Shown here: positions 44,882-54,187 of the stretch, piece by piece
How the letters are laid out: every line of letters starts with the position of its first letter
Numbering within the stretch: position 1 is the first letter of the stretch
Assembly (NCBI GenBank): GCA_913060505.1
Contig: CAJXRQ010000004.1
Coordinates: forward strand, 96,699-160,698
Reading direction: 5' to 3'
DNA: 64,000 nucleotides
Source: an uncultured Desulfovibrio sp.
GTDB taxonomy: Bacteria > Desulfobacterota > Desulfovibrionia > Desulfovibrionales > Desulfovibrionaceae
Notes under the pieces: generated by a model
The model's database searches: none
What the model was told of the DNA's origin: nothing
The model's input: the letters and a program-made list of their open reading frames with translations, nothing else
Position numbers and translations under genes: made by a program

Positions 44882-45760
44882 GTGTCATCTCTTTTTTCCA
44901 AAACCATATCCCTCGGCAAGGAACTCAAGATAACTGATTCCGAGTTTGCCAGCCTGAGGGACTATATCTACGAGCAGTGTGGAATATACATTGCCGACAA
45001 TCGGAAATACCTGCTCGAGAATCGCTTGGCCAACCGGCTCAAAAAACTGAACCTGAAAGATTTCGGGGAGTACTATTACTATCTGCAATACGACAGTAGA
45101 AGAGTTCAGGAACAGAGTCGCCTGTTTGAAGTGATCACGACAAACGAGACCAGTTTTTATCGCAATCCGCCTCAGCTTAAGGTTTTTCAGGAAAATATCC
45201 TGCCGGCCATTATTGAAGAGCAGCGTCAGAAAGGAGAGAAATCCCTGCGCATATGGTCTGCCGGATGCTCTACCGGGGAAGAGCCATATACGCTAGCCAT
45301 GATAGCCAGCGAAGTGTTGCGTGCAGAAATTCGCTCTTGGGATATCAGGATTACAGCCAATGATCTTTCTCCGCGCGTTCTGGAGTCTGCCCAAAAAGGG
45401 GTGTATTCAGAATACAGCCTGAGGACCACTCCAAAAGAAATCGTGGAGCGATATTTTCAGCAGGAAGGGGCGAACTTCACGGTTCGGTCTGAACTCAAAA
45501 AGCTAGTGACTTTCGGACAGCTCAATTTGAAAGATCGGCAACAACTTAAAACCGTTGAGCGTTCGGAAATCGTTTTTTGTCGTAACGTGATTATATATTT
45601 CGACGATGAGATGAAAAAACAGGTCATAAACGCCTATTATGATAATCTGCGTCCCGGAGGATACTTGATTATCGGGCATTCCGAATCCCTTCACAATATC
45701 AGCCGGGCGTTCAAGCCGATCCACTATCCTGGCGCAATCATTTACAAGAAGGAAGTGTGA
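44882..45760 (+). CDS. cheR: Chemotaxis receptor methyltransferase CheR
   Basis: 292 residues. The helical N-domain (YLLENRLANRLKKL) precedes a Rossmann methyltransferase with IWSAGCSTGEEPYTLAM (S-adenosylmethionine site), ANDLSPRVLESA and the conserved FCRNVIIYFD. It adds methyl groups to receptor glutamates. The start is GTG at 44882; a GGAG lies 13 bases upstream, so translation may also couple to the HEAT gene 5 bases before. Length and motifs are normal. Confidence 0.95.
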   Translation: MSSLFSKTISLGKELKITDSEFASLRDYIYEQCGIYIADNRKYLLENRLANRLKKLNLKDFGEYYYYLQYDSRRVQEQSRLFEVITTNETSFYRNPPQLKVFQENILPAIIEEQRQKGEKSLRIWSAGCSTGEEPYTLAMIASEVLRAEIRSWDIRITANDLSPRVLESAQKGVYSEYSLRTTPKEIVERYFQQEGANFTVRSELKKLVTFGQLNLKDRQQLKTVERSEIVFCRNVIIYFDDEMKKQVINAYYDNLRPGGYLIIGHSESLHNISRAFKPIHYPGAIIYKKEV

Positions 45761-45831
45761 TTCGTGGGTTTGCCTTGTGTTCGTTTGTCATATAATCATA
45801 ATTCATCGGTGCGGAGTACAAGGGGGAACAA

Positions 45832-46200
45832 ATGCCGAAACATGTTTTGATCGTGGATGACTCCAAAACGGTTCGCAACCTTGTCGCCTTTATCATGAAA
45901 AAGGAAGGACTCAAGGTTACAACCGCGGAAGATGGCCTCGATGGGCTGGAAAAGTTGTATGGGGCAGGCGCGGTCGATCTCATTGTTTCCGATATCAACA
46001 TGCCTCGCATGGACGGTTTGACGTTTATCAAGACCATCCGTGAGCAGGAAGCATATCGTGACATTCCCATTGTCGTGCTTTCCACCGAAGGTCAGGACAA
46101 AGATATTCAGACAGGGTTAACCATGGGAGCCAATTTATACATGGTGAAACCTGCACAACCTGAGAAATTGGTCCGTAATGTTAAAATGTTGTTGGGATAA
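45832..46200 (+). CDS. cheY: Single-domain response regulator (CheY)
   Basis: 122 residues: one receiver domain with DDSKTVRN, the phosphoacceptor in VSDINMPRMDG, T/S position LSTEG and the conserved Lys in VKPAQPEKL. No output domain. It relays CheA phosphorylation to the flagellar motor or competes as a phosphate sink. ATG at 45832 follows GGGGGA with proper spacing. It lies 72 bases after cheR and 51 before cheA. Confidence 0.94.
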   Translation: MPKHVLIVDDSKTVRNLVAFIMKKEGLKVTTAEDGLDGLEKLYGAGAVDLIVSDINMPRMDGLTFIKTIREQEAYRDIPIVVLSTEGQDKDIQTGLTMGANLYMVKPAQPEKLVRNVKMLLG

Positions 46201-46251
46201 CAGCTGGCGCACTTTTTGTGAGTCTGCACTGCAACACCACGAGGTACCTGA

Positions 46252-49200
46252 ATGAGTCAGGACTTTCTTGATCCAGAAATACTCGCGGATTTTTTCCTGG
46301 AGGCCAAGGAACACCTTGAGACCATTGAGCCCAACTTGTTGGAGCTCGAGCAGTCTCCTGAGAACCTTGGGTTACTCAATGAAATTTTTCGCCCCATGCA
46401 TTCGCTCAAAGGGGCTTCCGGCTTTTTGGGGCTCAATAAAATAAACGGCCTTGCACACAAGGCCGAAAATATTCTTGATGAACTTCGCCAGGGGGCCATT
46501 CGAGTTACCTCGGGGATAATGGATTTGATCCTCTCCGCTACGGATGCCTTGCGCACCATGGTGGATAACCTGGAGGCGAGCGGAGTTGAAGGGGATGTGG
46601 ACACCGCCCCCATCATCGCTCAGATAGAGACGGTACTTGCCGGCGGTGATGTTGCTTCTCAGGAAGTTTCGCCTTCCGGGTCAGAAGAAATTTATCATAC
46701 TGCTGACGTTCTGACTCCTGAAGTACTGGAGCCGGAAGAACTGGCCTCGGACGAGCCTCTTGACGACATTGTTTCCATAAATGAGAATGAATTTGAGCTC
46801 GCTGAACTGTCTGTTGATACGGAGATCACTACCATGACTGACTTTTCTCCTGTTCCTGATCCCAATTTTGATGGAACTCCCTATTCCTTGACTACTGTCG
46901 GTGAAGGGCATCTTTCCGATTTTCTTGAGGAAGCTCAGGAAATTATCGCCAACCTGAACAGGTCCCTATTGGCCTTGGAGGGTGGCGGTAACGGTAATGA
47001 TGAGTTGATCAACGACACCTTCCGTTATTTTCATAACCTGAAAGGCAACAGTGGCATCATCGGGTTCAAAGAACTTAATGGATTGACCCATGAGGCGGAA
47101 ACGTTGCTAAACAAGGTCCGCAAAGGGGTCATGCCCTCTAGCCAAGGCCTTGTGGACCTGCTGTTGACGGTCGTCGACCAGATCGAGGCTCTTGTATCGA
47201 AGGTGGATGTTGAGTCCGGCAAGGTAGAACCTCTGGATATAAGCGTTTTTGAACAGGTTCTTCAGAAAGTGACGGAAGAAGAAAATATTGACTATGCCCA
47301 TGTTGTCTTGGATGGAACGAAGAACGACGATGCCGCAAAGAAAGCTGTAGGGGCTGAAGAAAGCCCAAGTGTAGAAGAACAGCCTTCTGAAGGTGGATCC
47401 GATTTTGATCCCGAAGACGTCGCACTGTTTGAAGAAACCATTCATCAGCAGGTTGATAATGTCCTTTATGCCCTTAAGGAGCTGCGGACTGATCCCGGGA
47501 AAACCGACCTTGTCGATGGACTGTTCAGGAGTCTGCAAACCATTCAGAACTCTGCAGGATACATGGGGCTTGATGAAATCAAGACATACGCAGAGCGGAC
47601 CACTGGATTGGTTGATCAGGGGCGGAAAACAAACATGGATTTCGGGCTTATGGTTGATTTGTTGGATCAGGAATTCAGCATTTTGACGGATATGCTCACC
47701 AAGGGGATGCAGGAAGTCAAGGGGGAGGATCTTGGTGTCCAACCTGAAAAGATTTCTTCCAGGGAACCTGCACCAGCCAAACCTTCTTCGGCTCCCAAAG
47801 CCGTCAAGCCTGCCAAGAAGACGGAAAAGGTTCCACAGAGTGCTGCTAAGGCAAAGCCTGAGGCGTCCAAACCCACCGCAAAGCCTGTTGCTGCCAAGCC
47901 TGCAGGCAAGAGTGCCTTGCAGGAGGCAAAGGCCGCAGTGGCCAAGGAAATGGCAAAGCCAAATGATACGGCGGCCCCTGCAAAACCGAAGGCTTCCACG
48001 ACTATTCGAGTCGACCATCATAAGCTGGATCATCTCATGAATCTTATTGGTGAGCTGATTATTAACCGTAACCGGTATTCCATGCTTGCCCGAGCTCTGG
48101 AAGATGGGCAGGAAGAGGTTCATGTAGTTGCTCAACAGCTGACTGAAACCACCTATGCGATGGCCAGAATATCCGACGATTTGCAGGATACCATCATGAA
48201 GGTTCGCATGGTGCCGGTTCAGACTGTTTTTTCCCGTTTTCCGCGTCTGGTTCGGGATTTGAGCCGCAAGAGCGGAAAACAGGTTGAACTTATCATGGAA
48301 GGTGAAGAGACCGAGCTCGACAAGAGTGTTGTCGAGGAAATCGGCGATCCGCTGGTTCATCTTGTGCGTAATGCCGTGGACCATGGGCTGGAAGACGAGA
48401 ACGAACGTGTTTCGGAAGGCAAGAGTCCCAAGGGGCACGTCTGGTTGCGAGCTTATCACAAGGGTAACTCGGTTGCCATTGAGGTGGAAGACGACGGCAA
48501 GGGAATCGATCCTGAAAAAATGCGCCAGATCGCTGTTCGAAAGGGATTGATTACGCAGGAAGAAGCCAATGTCCTTGATGACCGCGAGGCTCTTGAACTT
48601 ATTTTTGCCCCAGGTTTCTCCTCAGCCGAGAAAGTCACGGACATTTCCGGACGCGGTGTTGGCATGGACGTCGTCAAAAACAATATCAAGAATCTCAAAG
48701 GCAGTGTGCATACTACCTCCGAGTTGGGCAAAGGTACAAAGTTCACTCTGACCCTGCCGCTGACTCTGGCGATCATTGACGCCTTGATGGTGCAGATAGC
48801 CGGTGAGACGTTTGCCATTCCTCTTGATGCTGTTTCTGAAACAACCAAGATTGAAATAAGCAAACTGTCTGACGTCAACAACCGTAAGGCTGTTACTCTT
48901 CGGGGTGAAGTCCTTGGGATTGTGGAACTTTCGGAACTGTTGGAATTGCCGCCCAACGAGAACGAGCGTGAGATCCTGCCGGTGGTAGTCATCCATGACA
49001 ATGACCGCCGGCTCGGTCTGGTTGTTGACAGGCTGCTTGAACGTCAGGAGATTGTTATTAAGCCTCTTGGTCAATACCTGAACAATTTCAGTCTTAAGGG
49101 GCTGTCCGGGGCAACCATCATGGGTGACGGCTCTGTGGTCTTGATTCTGGATCCGCATGAAATCTACAGCTTGTCGACCACGTTGCAGAAGCCTACGCAC

Positions 49201-49260
49201 AAAACGTTGGGCCAGAAAGCGGCCGTAGGACAACAGCAAAAAGCTGCGTTGCCTCAATAG
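46252..49260 (+). CDS. cheA: Chemotaxis histidine kinase CheA with three Hpt-type domains
   Basis: 1002 residues, longer than the usual 650. Hpt1 has its phosphorylated His at 50 (FRPMHSLKG), and Hpt2 at 261 (FRYFHNLKG). A third similar four-helix unit (about 385-490) has Gln432 where His belongs (LQTIQNSAG), so it cannot be phosphorylated there. A Pro-Ala-Lys-rich linker (500-580) follows, then the dimerisation helices (KLDHLMNLIGELIINRNR), ATPase (HLVRNAVDHGLE near 703; GRGVGMDVV) and a C-terminal CheW-like domain. The kinase is otherwise complete. It ends the che operon; a strong terminator follows. Confidence 0.95.
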   Translation: MSQDFLDPEILADFFLEAKEHLETIEPNLLELEQSPENLGLLNEIFRPMHSLKGASGFLGLNKINGLAHKAENILDELRQGAIRVTSGIMDLILSATDALRTMVDNLEASGVEGDVDTAPIIAQIETVLAGGDVASQEVSPSGSEEIYHTADVLTPEVLEPEELASDEPLDDIVSINENEFELAELSVDTEITTMTDFSPVPDPNFDGTPYSLTTVGEGHLSDFLEEAQEIIANLNRSLLALEGGGNGNDELINDTFRYFHNLKGNSGIIGFKELNGLTHEAETLLNKVRKGVMPSSQGLVDLLLTVVDQIEALVSKVDVESGKVEPLDISVFEQVLQKVTEEENIDYAHVVLDGTKNDDAAKKAVGAEESPSVEEQPSEGGSDFDPEDVALFEETIHQQVDNVLYALKELRTDPGKTDLVDGLFRSLQTIQNSAGYMGLDEIKTYAERTTGLVDQGRKTNMDFGLMVDLLDQEFSILTDMLTKGMQEVKGEDLGVQPEKISSREPAPAKPSSAPKAVKPAKKTEKVPQSAAKAKPEASKPTAKPVAAKPAGKSALQEAKAAVAKEMAKPNDTAAPAKPKASTTIRVDHHKLDHLMNLIGELIINRNRYSMLARALEDGQEEVHVVAQQLTETTYAMARISDDLQDTIMKVRMVPVQTVFSRFPRLVRDLSRKSGKQVELIMEGEETELDKSVVEEIGDPLVHLVRNAVDHGLEDENERVSEGKSPKGHVWLRAYHKGNSVAIEVEDDGKGIDPEKMRQIAVRKGLITQEEANVLDDREALELIFAPGFSSAEKVTDISGRGVGMDVVKNNIKNLKGSVHTTSELGKGTKFTLTLPLTLAIIDALMVQIAGETFAIPLDAVSETTKIEISKLSDVNNRKAVTLRGEVLGIVELSELLELPPNENEREILPVVVIHDNDRRLGLVVDRLLERQEIVIKPLGQYLNNFSLKGLSGATIMGDGSVVLILDPHEIYSLSTTLQKPTHKTLGQKAAVGQQQKAALPQ

Positions 49261-49280
49261 GCATTGGGATCACGTATATG

Positions 49281-49316
49281 AAAGGCCGGCCTCCTGAAGG
49301 AGACCGGCCTTTTTTG
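49281..49316 (+). terminator. Terminator of the chemotaxis operon
   Basis: GC-rich stem AAAGGCCGG/CCGGCCTTT with an inner CTCCTGAAGGAG self-complementary part and a T6 tail. It begins 21 bases after the cheA stop. Confidence 0.9.
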
Positions 49317-49341
49317 CAGTCTTAATTCGGGGTGTGAAGTG

Positions 49342-50283
49342 CTACAACATGGAGACAAGACCGAGGGAGAATGCACAATTGAAGCTGTGAATTACCCAAA
49401 GCAGGCACGCTCCGACAAAAGCTACCCATTTCATGCGCATCGGGTTTGCAGTGCGTGCAAGCAGGCTCCAAAGCAGACAACAAAGAATGGAGATGCCTAA
49501 CACTGCACTCCACAAGACCCCCATGCCGGAATGCAGTATCAGGGTGCGTATTTCGGATGAGAGCAAACCGAATATCCAGCCCTGGCAGACGATTCCCAAA
49601 AGTAGTGCACCGGTAGCCCCTCGAGCAGCCAGAGGAAGGGCAAATTTATAATAATCTCTGCCATAATCGTCCTTGTTGCGGCGGAGAACAAGATAGACAA
49701 GGCTGATTCCTGCAGCAGCGCCAATGGCGAAAAAGGTAAATTGGGCAACCAAGGGCCAGAATATTGAATGGCTGAATGTCGGATATGTCGCGACTTGCAA
49801 TGTTGTTGCGGTTTTTGCCGAAGTGATGCCGAATATGCACAGGGCTGCTACGCAGAATATCAATGACGCAAACAACAAGGCACAGGTCAGTATGCCGAGT
49901 AAAATGTGAAGAAGCTTGTGTTTTCGGAACTTTTTCCAGAACATTACGTAGGAGACGTAAAGGATTACTCCAAGTCCTGCAGTTGCATAGAATGGCAGGA
50001 ATGGAGACGAACGACCTAAAAGCCATTGTCCGAGCCATGGCATACGGGTAACGGCAACGATAGCTGCGATGGCGACGACGATCACCGTGAGCCCGAGAAA
50101 TAGCAGCCCCATGGAGGCTGTTTGCTGGGCATACTTGTCATGAAAGGCCTTTGCCTTGCTCTGCGCCACCAGTTGGTTCAGGGTGGCTATGAATAATGCC
50201 CCGAAGGCGGCCAGGCCGAGAAGATCGAAAAAGGCAGGGGCTATCATTTGGACAACCAGTGTCAGGCTTTCTGTGATATCCAT
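49342..50283 (-). CDS. Polytopic membrane protein, function unknown
   Basis: 313 residues with about eight to nine membrane helices. Between them are His/Lys-rich loops (KKFRKHKLLHILLG) and a RRNKDDYGRDYYKFALPLAARG loop. I do not recognise the family; a cytochrome-like or quinone-linked role would need histidine pairing that I cannot establish. ATG at 50283 starts a membrane protein with GGAG ten bases upstream; the longer frame adds a charged N-terminus and is rejected. Divergent from the CpoB-like lipoprotein gene, convergent with cheA. Confidence 0.78.
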   Translation of the reverse strand: MDITESLTLVVQMIAPAFFDLLGLAAFGALFIATLNQLVAQSKAKAFHDKYAQQTASMGLLFLGLTVIVVAIAAIVAVTRMPWLGQWLLGRSSPFLPFYATAGLGVILYVSYVMFWKKFRKHKLLHILLGILTCALLFASLIFCVAALCIFGITSAKTATTLQVATYPTFSHSIFWPLVAQFTFFAIGAAAGISLVYLVLRRNKDDYGRDYYKFALPLAARGATGALLLGIVCQGWIFGLLSSEIRTLILHSGMGVLWSAVLGISILCCLLWSLLARTANPMRMKWVAFVGACLLWVIHSFNCAFSLGLVSML

Positions 50284-50490
50284 TATGTTGCGTCTCCGAA
50301 GCGTAATTTTACAGGTACGCACCGCCGGGTGCCGGTCCGTTGGTTTTGTGCCTGAAAAAAGGCAGAGTGGCAAGGTGGAGGGATTTCGATCCAGGAATAT
50401 GGCCCTGAACTGATTTCTTGAAAAAAAATGCTGTATCGCCTATTTACCTGTGAGAAACATTGCAATGATTTGCCAATTGGAGAGTTGTCT

Positions 50491-51357
50491 ATGCGTTATG
50501 CCGTGTGGCTGTTTGGTCTGTTCGCTTTTTCTTCTTTAATAGGTTGCGTTGGCACCGGAGCTGGAAGCAAGACCCATGATGCGAGCATGGAGTGGCGTAT
50601 GAAGAGCCTTGAGGAAAATTTCCTCAATTTCCGTGAGCAGCAGAAGCAGCAAATGGAAATGGAAGCCGCTGAAAATGCCAGGCTGAACAAGAGATTGGAA
50701 GCTCTGGAGCAGCAACAGACTTCCAATGGACAACCTGCCATGGATACGGTGGTTGATGCTCCTCGTAAGCAGAAAACTGAGGACTCGGGCTGGGTCAGTG
50801 ATCTTAAGTCCGAAGAGGGAGATTGGAAGGAAGTTGTTCCTGAGAAGGCTGCTGCACAACAGCAGCAGGAGAAGAAAAAGGTAGCATCGAGTCCTGAACC
50901 GAAACCATGGGCAACATTGCCGACTCCTACTTCTCAACCACAGCAAACGAAAAAGAAAGCTGTAAAAAAGGCCAAACGGCCAGCTTCTCCGCAGGTTGCG
51001 TACAATCAAGCTCTTTCCACATATAATGCAGGGAAATACGTAGAAGCACGTGCAGCTTTTGATGACTATTTGAAACGTTTCCCCAAGAGCAGCCTTGCTG
51101 CCAATGCGTTGTACTGGAAAGGGGAGACCTATTATTCGCAAAAAAACTATCCTCAAGCCATTATGACCTTCAAGGATGTGGCCCAGAAATACCCCAAACA
51201 TTCAAAAGTGCCAGCTGCGATGCTCAAAACCGGAATGGCATATGAGATGTCCGGGGATCGTGACAACGCCGAGTTTTACCTTCGCGCATTGGTTGATGAT
51301 TTTCCAAATTCTGCTCCTGCAACCTTGGCTCGCAAGCGTCTGGCTGCGCTAAAATAA
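50491..51357 (+). CDS. YbgF/CpoB-like lipoprotein (tol-pal system protein)
   Basis: 288 residues. Lipobox SLIGC near residue 20 follows a hydrophobic signal. Then come a coiled-coil trimerisation-type region (FLNFREQQKQQMEMEAAENARLNKRLEALEQQQ), a low-complexity linker rich in Lys, Pro and Gln, and a C-terminal TPR array (YNQALSTYNAGKYVEARAAFDDYLKRFPKS, YWKGETYYSQKNYPQAI). This is the order of CpoB, which links Tol-Pal function with peptidoglycan synthesis at division. ATG at 50491 has GGAG eight bases upstream; the longer frame lacks the signal. No tol or pal genes adjoin. Confidence 0.88.
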   Translation: MRYAVWLFGLFAFSSLIGCVGTGAGSKTHDASMEWRMKSLEENFLNFREQQKQQMEMEAAENARLNKRLEALEQQQTSNGQPAMDTVVDAPRKQKTEDSGWVSDLKSEEGDWKEVVPEKAAAQQQQEKKKVASSPEPKPWATLPTPTSQPQQTKKKAVKKAKRPASPQVAYNQALSTYNAGKYVEARAAFDDYLKRFPKSSLAANALYWKGETYYSQKNYPQAIMTFKDVAQKYPKHSKVPAAMLKTGMAYEMSGDRDNAEFYLRALVDDFPNSAPATLARKRLAALK

Positions 51358-51370
51358 TCGTAGGATCGTT

Positions 51371-52645
51371 GTGCGTTTTTCCCGGGATCCAGACAAGGAG
51401 TTTTTTGCATGTCTGGCGTTTCGGCACGCCAAGGGCGTTGGACCGAGAACATGGAAGACCATTTTCAGCGCTTATGATTCCGCATATGAAGCCCTGATGG
51501 ATGCCGACTCCTGGCCAGCTAAAGGGGTGGCGGACAAGCGACGGACCAACGCACTTTTGGATGAAGCCTGGCGTTCCGGTGCCCGGGACGAATATCACGC
51601 TGTACGCAAGGCTGGAACACGAGTCATTTGCTGGCATGATCCTGAATATCCTGATCGACTGAGAAACATCATGGAACCTCCGGCTTTGCTCTATTGCCAG
51701 GGAGATGTTTCCTTGTTGCGGAATCCTGCCGTAGCTGTTGTCGGTGCTCGCAAGTGTACTCCTTTTGGTCTTGACGCTGCGGAGAATATCAGTTTTGACC
51801 TGTCCGCTTTGGGCATTACCATCGTATCCGGTCTGGCTTTGGGTATTGATCGTCAGGCTCACCTGGCAGGCCTCCGTGGCGTAGGACGTTCTGTGGCTGT
51901 ACTCGGTGCAGGGCTGGACCAGAATTATCCGGCGGATAACGCAGACGTTCGTGAAGTGATGGAGCGCCGTGGTTGCGTTGTAACGGAATTTGCTCCGGGG
52001 CAACGTCCGGATCCTTCCAATTTCCCTTTCCGGAATCGAATCATCAGTGGGCTTGCTCTCGGTGTTCTTGTGGCCGAAGCCGCCAATCGCAGCGGTAGTC
52101 TGATCACTGCCCGGCTGGCCTCAGAAGAGGGGCGCGAGGTCTTTGCCTTGCCCGGTCCTCTTGGGCAACCAACATTTACCGGCTGCCATGGCTTGATTAA
52201 GCAAGGTGCGGCTCTTGTCGAAAGCGCAGCCGATATTGTGGAAATTTTACGCTATGAGTTTGCAGGAGAGCTGAATGGGCTTTCTGACGTTTCTCCTTTG
52301 GATGTTGTAGGAAAGTCTGCCGCGGATGCTGGAGATGATACGCCTGCTAAAAAGGGGAATGGAACATCTGCAAAGACTGAAAAAAGAAATCTTGGGGAAG
52401 GTTTGTCTGTACGAGAGGCAAAGGCTCAATCTCCTCTTCGAAAAGCGGTTGTGCTTGATGCCGAAGAACAGAGAATTGTTGATCTGCTTGAACAGACCGG
52501 GAAACTCCAGGTGGACAGTTTGTGCCGCGCTCTCGGCTGGCCCAGCAATAAGACGAGCAGAATGCTCTTGATGCTGGAGATGCGAGGGGCTGTGCGTCAG
52601 TTGCCCGGAATGTGGTATCTGGCTCGGGAGCCTCAGTCTACTTGA
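51371..52645 (+). CDS. dprA: DNA-protecting protein DprA (Smf)
   Basis: 424 residues. The N-terminal helical region (FRHAKGVGPRTWKTIFSAYDSAYEAL) precedes the DprA Rossmann core: VVGARKCTPFGLDAAENISFDL, SGLALGIDRQAHLAGL, VLGAGLDQNYPADN and FRNRIISGLALGVLVAEAANRSGSLITARLA. The C-terminal winged helix (IVDLLEQTGKLQVDSLCRALGWP) is present. DprA loads RecA onto incoming single-stranded DNA. A Lys/Glu-rich variable linker lies before the winged helix. The start is GTG at 51371, 13 bases after the cpoB-like stop, so the two are co-transcribed. Confidence 0.94.
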   Translation: MRFSRDPDKEFFACLAFRHAKGVGPRTWKTIFSAYDSAYEALMDADSWPAKGVADKRRTNALLDEAWRSGARDEYHAVRKAGTRVICWHDPEYPDRLRNIMEPPALLYCQGDVSLLRNPAVAVVGARKCTPFGLDAAENISFDLSALGITIVSGLALGIDRQAHLAGLRGVGRSVAVLGAGLDQNYPADNADVREVMERRGCVVTEFAPGQRPDPSNFPFRNRIISGLALGVLVAEAANRSGSLITARLASEEGREVFALPGPLGQPTFTGCHGLIKQGAALVESAADIVEILRYEFAGELNGLSDVSPLDVVGKSAADAGDDTPAKKGNGTSAKTEKRNLGEGLSVREAKAQSPLRKAVVLDAEEQRIVDLLEQTGKLQVDSLCRALGWPSNKTSRMLLMLEMRGAVRQLPGMWYLAREPQST

Positions 52646-53299
52646 TCCACCGAACGGTTTTCTCCATGGGACGGCGTATTGCTTGCCGAGGTGCCTCGGC
52701 TCGATAACCAAAAGCGCACATCACGACGGCTCCGTATGTTACAGGATCCATACCGCATTGTTTGGTCAGAATTCCATCAAGCACAGCAGGATCAAAACCT
52801 TCCGTGGGGCAGGAATCAATGTCCATAAGCGCTGCCGTGGTCATCATGTTTCCCAACGCTATGTGTGACTGCTTGCAAGATCTGTCGAACATGGCTCTTT
52901 CGTTTTCCAGAAGTTTGAATGTTTGGCGTTGGAATTTTTCAACAAAGTCCATCATAAAGTCGTAGACATCATCGGGAAGCTGCTTGATTTCTTTCAGGAT
53001 ATAATCCACATAGGAAGTATCATAACGCATTAAAGACACCTTTTTTGCCAGCAAGATGGTCAAGTGGCTGCAATGAGGAATTTGTTGCTGCCCTCCATGG
53101 CGGTACTTCTGATGGCCTCGCGTATTTCCGGGTTCATCACTGCGAGCATGTCCCATTGCTCAAAGCCGAAGGAGCTTGGAGAAAGTCGCGCCGCTTCAAG
53201 AATTGTTTGAAACTGTTCCTGAGGGATTTTCTTTTCCGGCTTGAAGTCTTTGCAAACATGGCGAAAGCGGTATGCGTCCCAAATCGTTTGTTCGGTCAT
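52638..53299 (-). pseudogene. Nitroreductase-family protein, split by a frameshift
   Basis: Two overlapping frames together make one nitroreductase-like protein. The N-terminal part (from ATG 53299, RFRHVCKDFKPEKKIPQEQFQTILEAARLSPSSFGFEQWD) runs to a TGA at 53060-53062. The C-terminal part (GQQQIPHCSHLTILLAKK ... VVMCAFGYRAEAPRQAIRRP) continues in another frame to 52638. The switch lies near 53075-53095. The motifs match FMN-dependent NAD(P)H oxidoreductases of this family on both sides. One base lost or gained, in nature or in sequencing, would explain it. The 3' end overlaps dprA by 8 bases. Confidence 0.8.
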
Positions 53300-53424
53300 G
53301 CTAGGTTCTTTGTGGGTTGTGTTCGAAAAATGGATTGACAGCATGACAATGCTGGCAGGGGAATAGTGACGTTTTTTTGTTGGGGTTTTGTGTGATTACC
53401 GTTTGACCTTTTCAGGGAGGCCTT

Positions 53425-53697
53425 GTGGATTGGAAGCTGCTCATAACCACGTTTGCCACATTATTTGTTGCAGAGTTGGGTGATAAAACCCAATTGGCCT
53501 GCATGCTCATGACTGCCGAAACCCGTAAGCCTTGGACCGTTTTTCTGGGATCCTCTCTGGCCTTAGTAACCGTCAGTTTTCTTGGAGTTATGCTTGCTAA
53601 TTTCGTATGTCAGTATATTTCTCCGGCCATTATCAAAAAGGTAGCAGCCGCTGGTTTTATGCTCATGGGAGCATTAATATTTTTTGATAAAATATGA
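53425..53697 (+). CDS. GDT1/TMEM165-family (UPF0016) half-size membrane protein
   Basis: 90 residues with three membrane helices and one ELGDKTQLA motif (the family E-x-G-D-K-T/S signature) near residue 17. Eukaryotic and many bacterial homologues carry two such repeats; this has only one, so it probably acts as a dimer or with another half-size protein. Homologues handle Mn2+ or Ca2+/H+ exchange. The start is GTG at 53425 after GGGAGG. No second half-size gene lies within the window. Confidence 0.88.
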   Translation: MDWKLLITTFATLFVAELGDKTQLACMLMTAETRKPWTVFLGSSLALVTVSFLGVMLANFVCQYISPAIIKKVAAAGFMLMGALIFFDKI

Positions 53698-53773
53698 TCG
53701 TGGTTTTCTTGAATCCGTTTCTGTAACCATGTATTATTTCTGCCCGGACAAAAAAATAATCGGATAACGTTTC

Positions 53774-54187
53774 ATGCAGAAAATTCCTATAGATCTCGCC
53801 CGTGCTGGCATGGTCCTTGCCAAGCCGGTGGCTCGTGAAAATGGCATTACCGTCATGGCCGAAGGCATGGAGTTGACACAGACTCTCATTGACCGGCTTC
53901 AGGGTATGAGTATTGAGCGAATTGTCGTGCAAGGGCATCCTGTAGATATGGGGGGAGCATTAGGTAGCACCAAATTTTCCGAGCGCTTGGAACGATTGCC
54001 GCATTTGTTCAGGGTTTATGAAAAGGACAAATGGATGAAGATGGTTTTGAATCGTCTTCAGGCTTATTTTCGCATCAAGGCGGCTGCGCAGGCCGCGCGC
54101 GAGAAGGCGCTTTCCAAGGCCGGACAGAGTGACGAAGAAATTGCAGAAGCCCGCGTAAGCGGAAATGGAAACGGGGACGAGGCATAG
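53774..54187 (+). CDS. Small protein resembling the N-terminal part of HD-GYP/DUF3391 proteins
   Basis: 137 residues. Residues 1-52 (IDLARAGMVLAKPVARENGITVMAEGMELTQTLIDRLQGMSIERIVVQG) resemble the short barrel-like N-terminal module often found ahead of HD-GYP domains. The rest is helical, basic and ends in a Gly-Asn tail. No catalytic residues are seen. Its stop codon is immediately followed by the HDOD gene ATG, so they are translated together. Function unknown; inference: adaptor for the HDOD protein. Confidence 0.75.
   Translation: MQKIPIDLARAGMVLAKPVARENGITVMAEGMELTQTLIDRLQGMSIERIVVQGHPVDMGGALGSTKFSERLERLPHLFRVYEKDKWMKMVLNRLQAYFRIKAAAQAAREKALSKAGQSDEEIAEARVSGNGNGDEA

Noticed and set aside
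47107..48459. 450-codon frame antisense to cheA
   Set aside because: Opposite CheA with its motifs intact.
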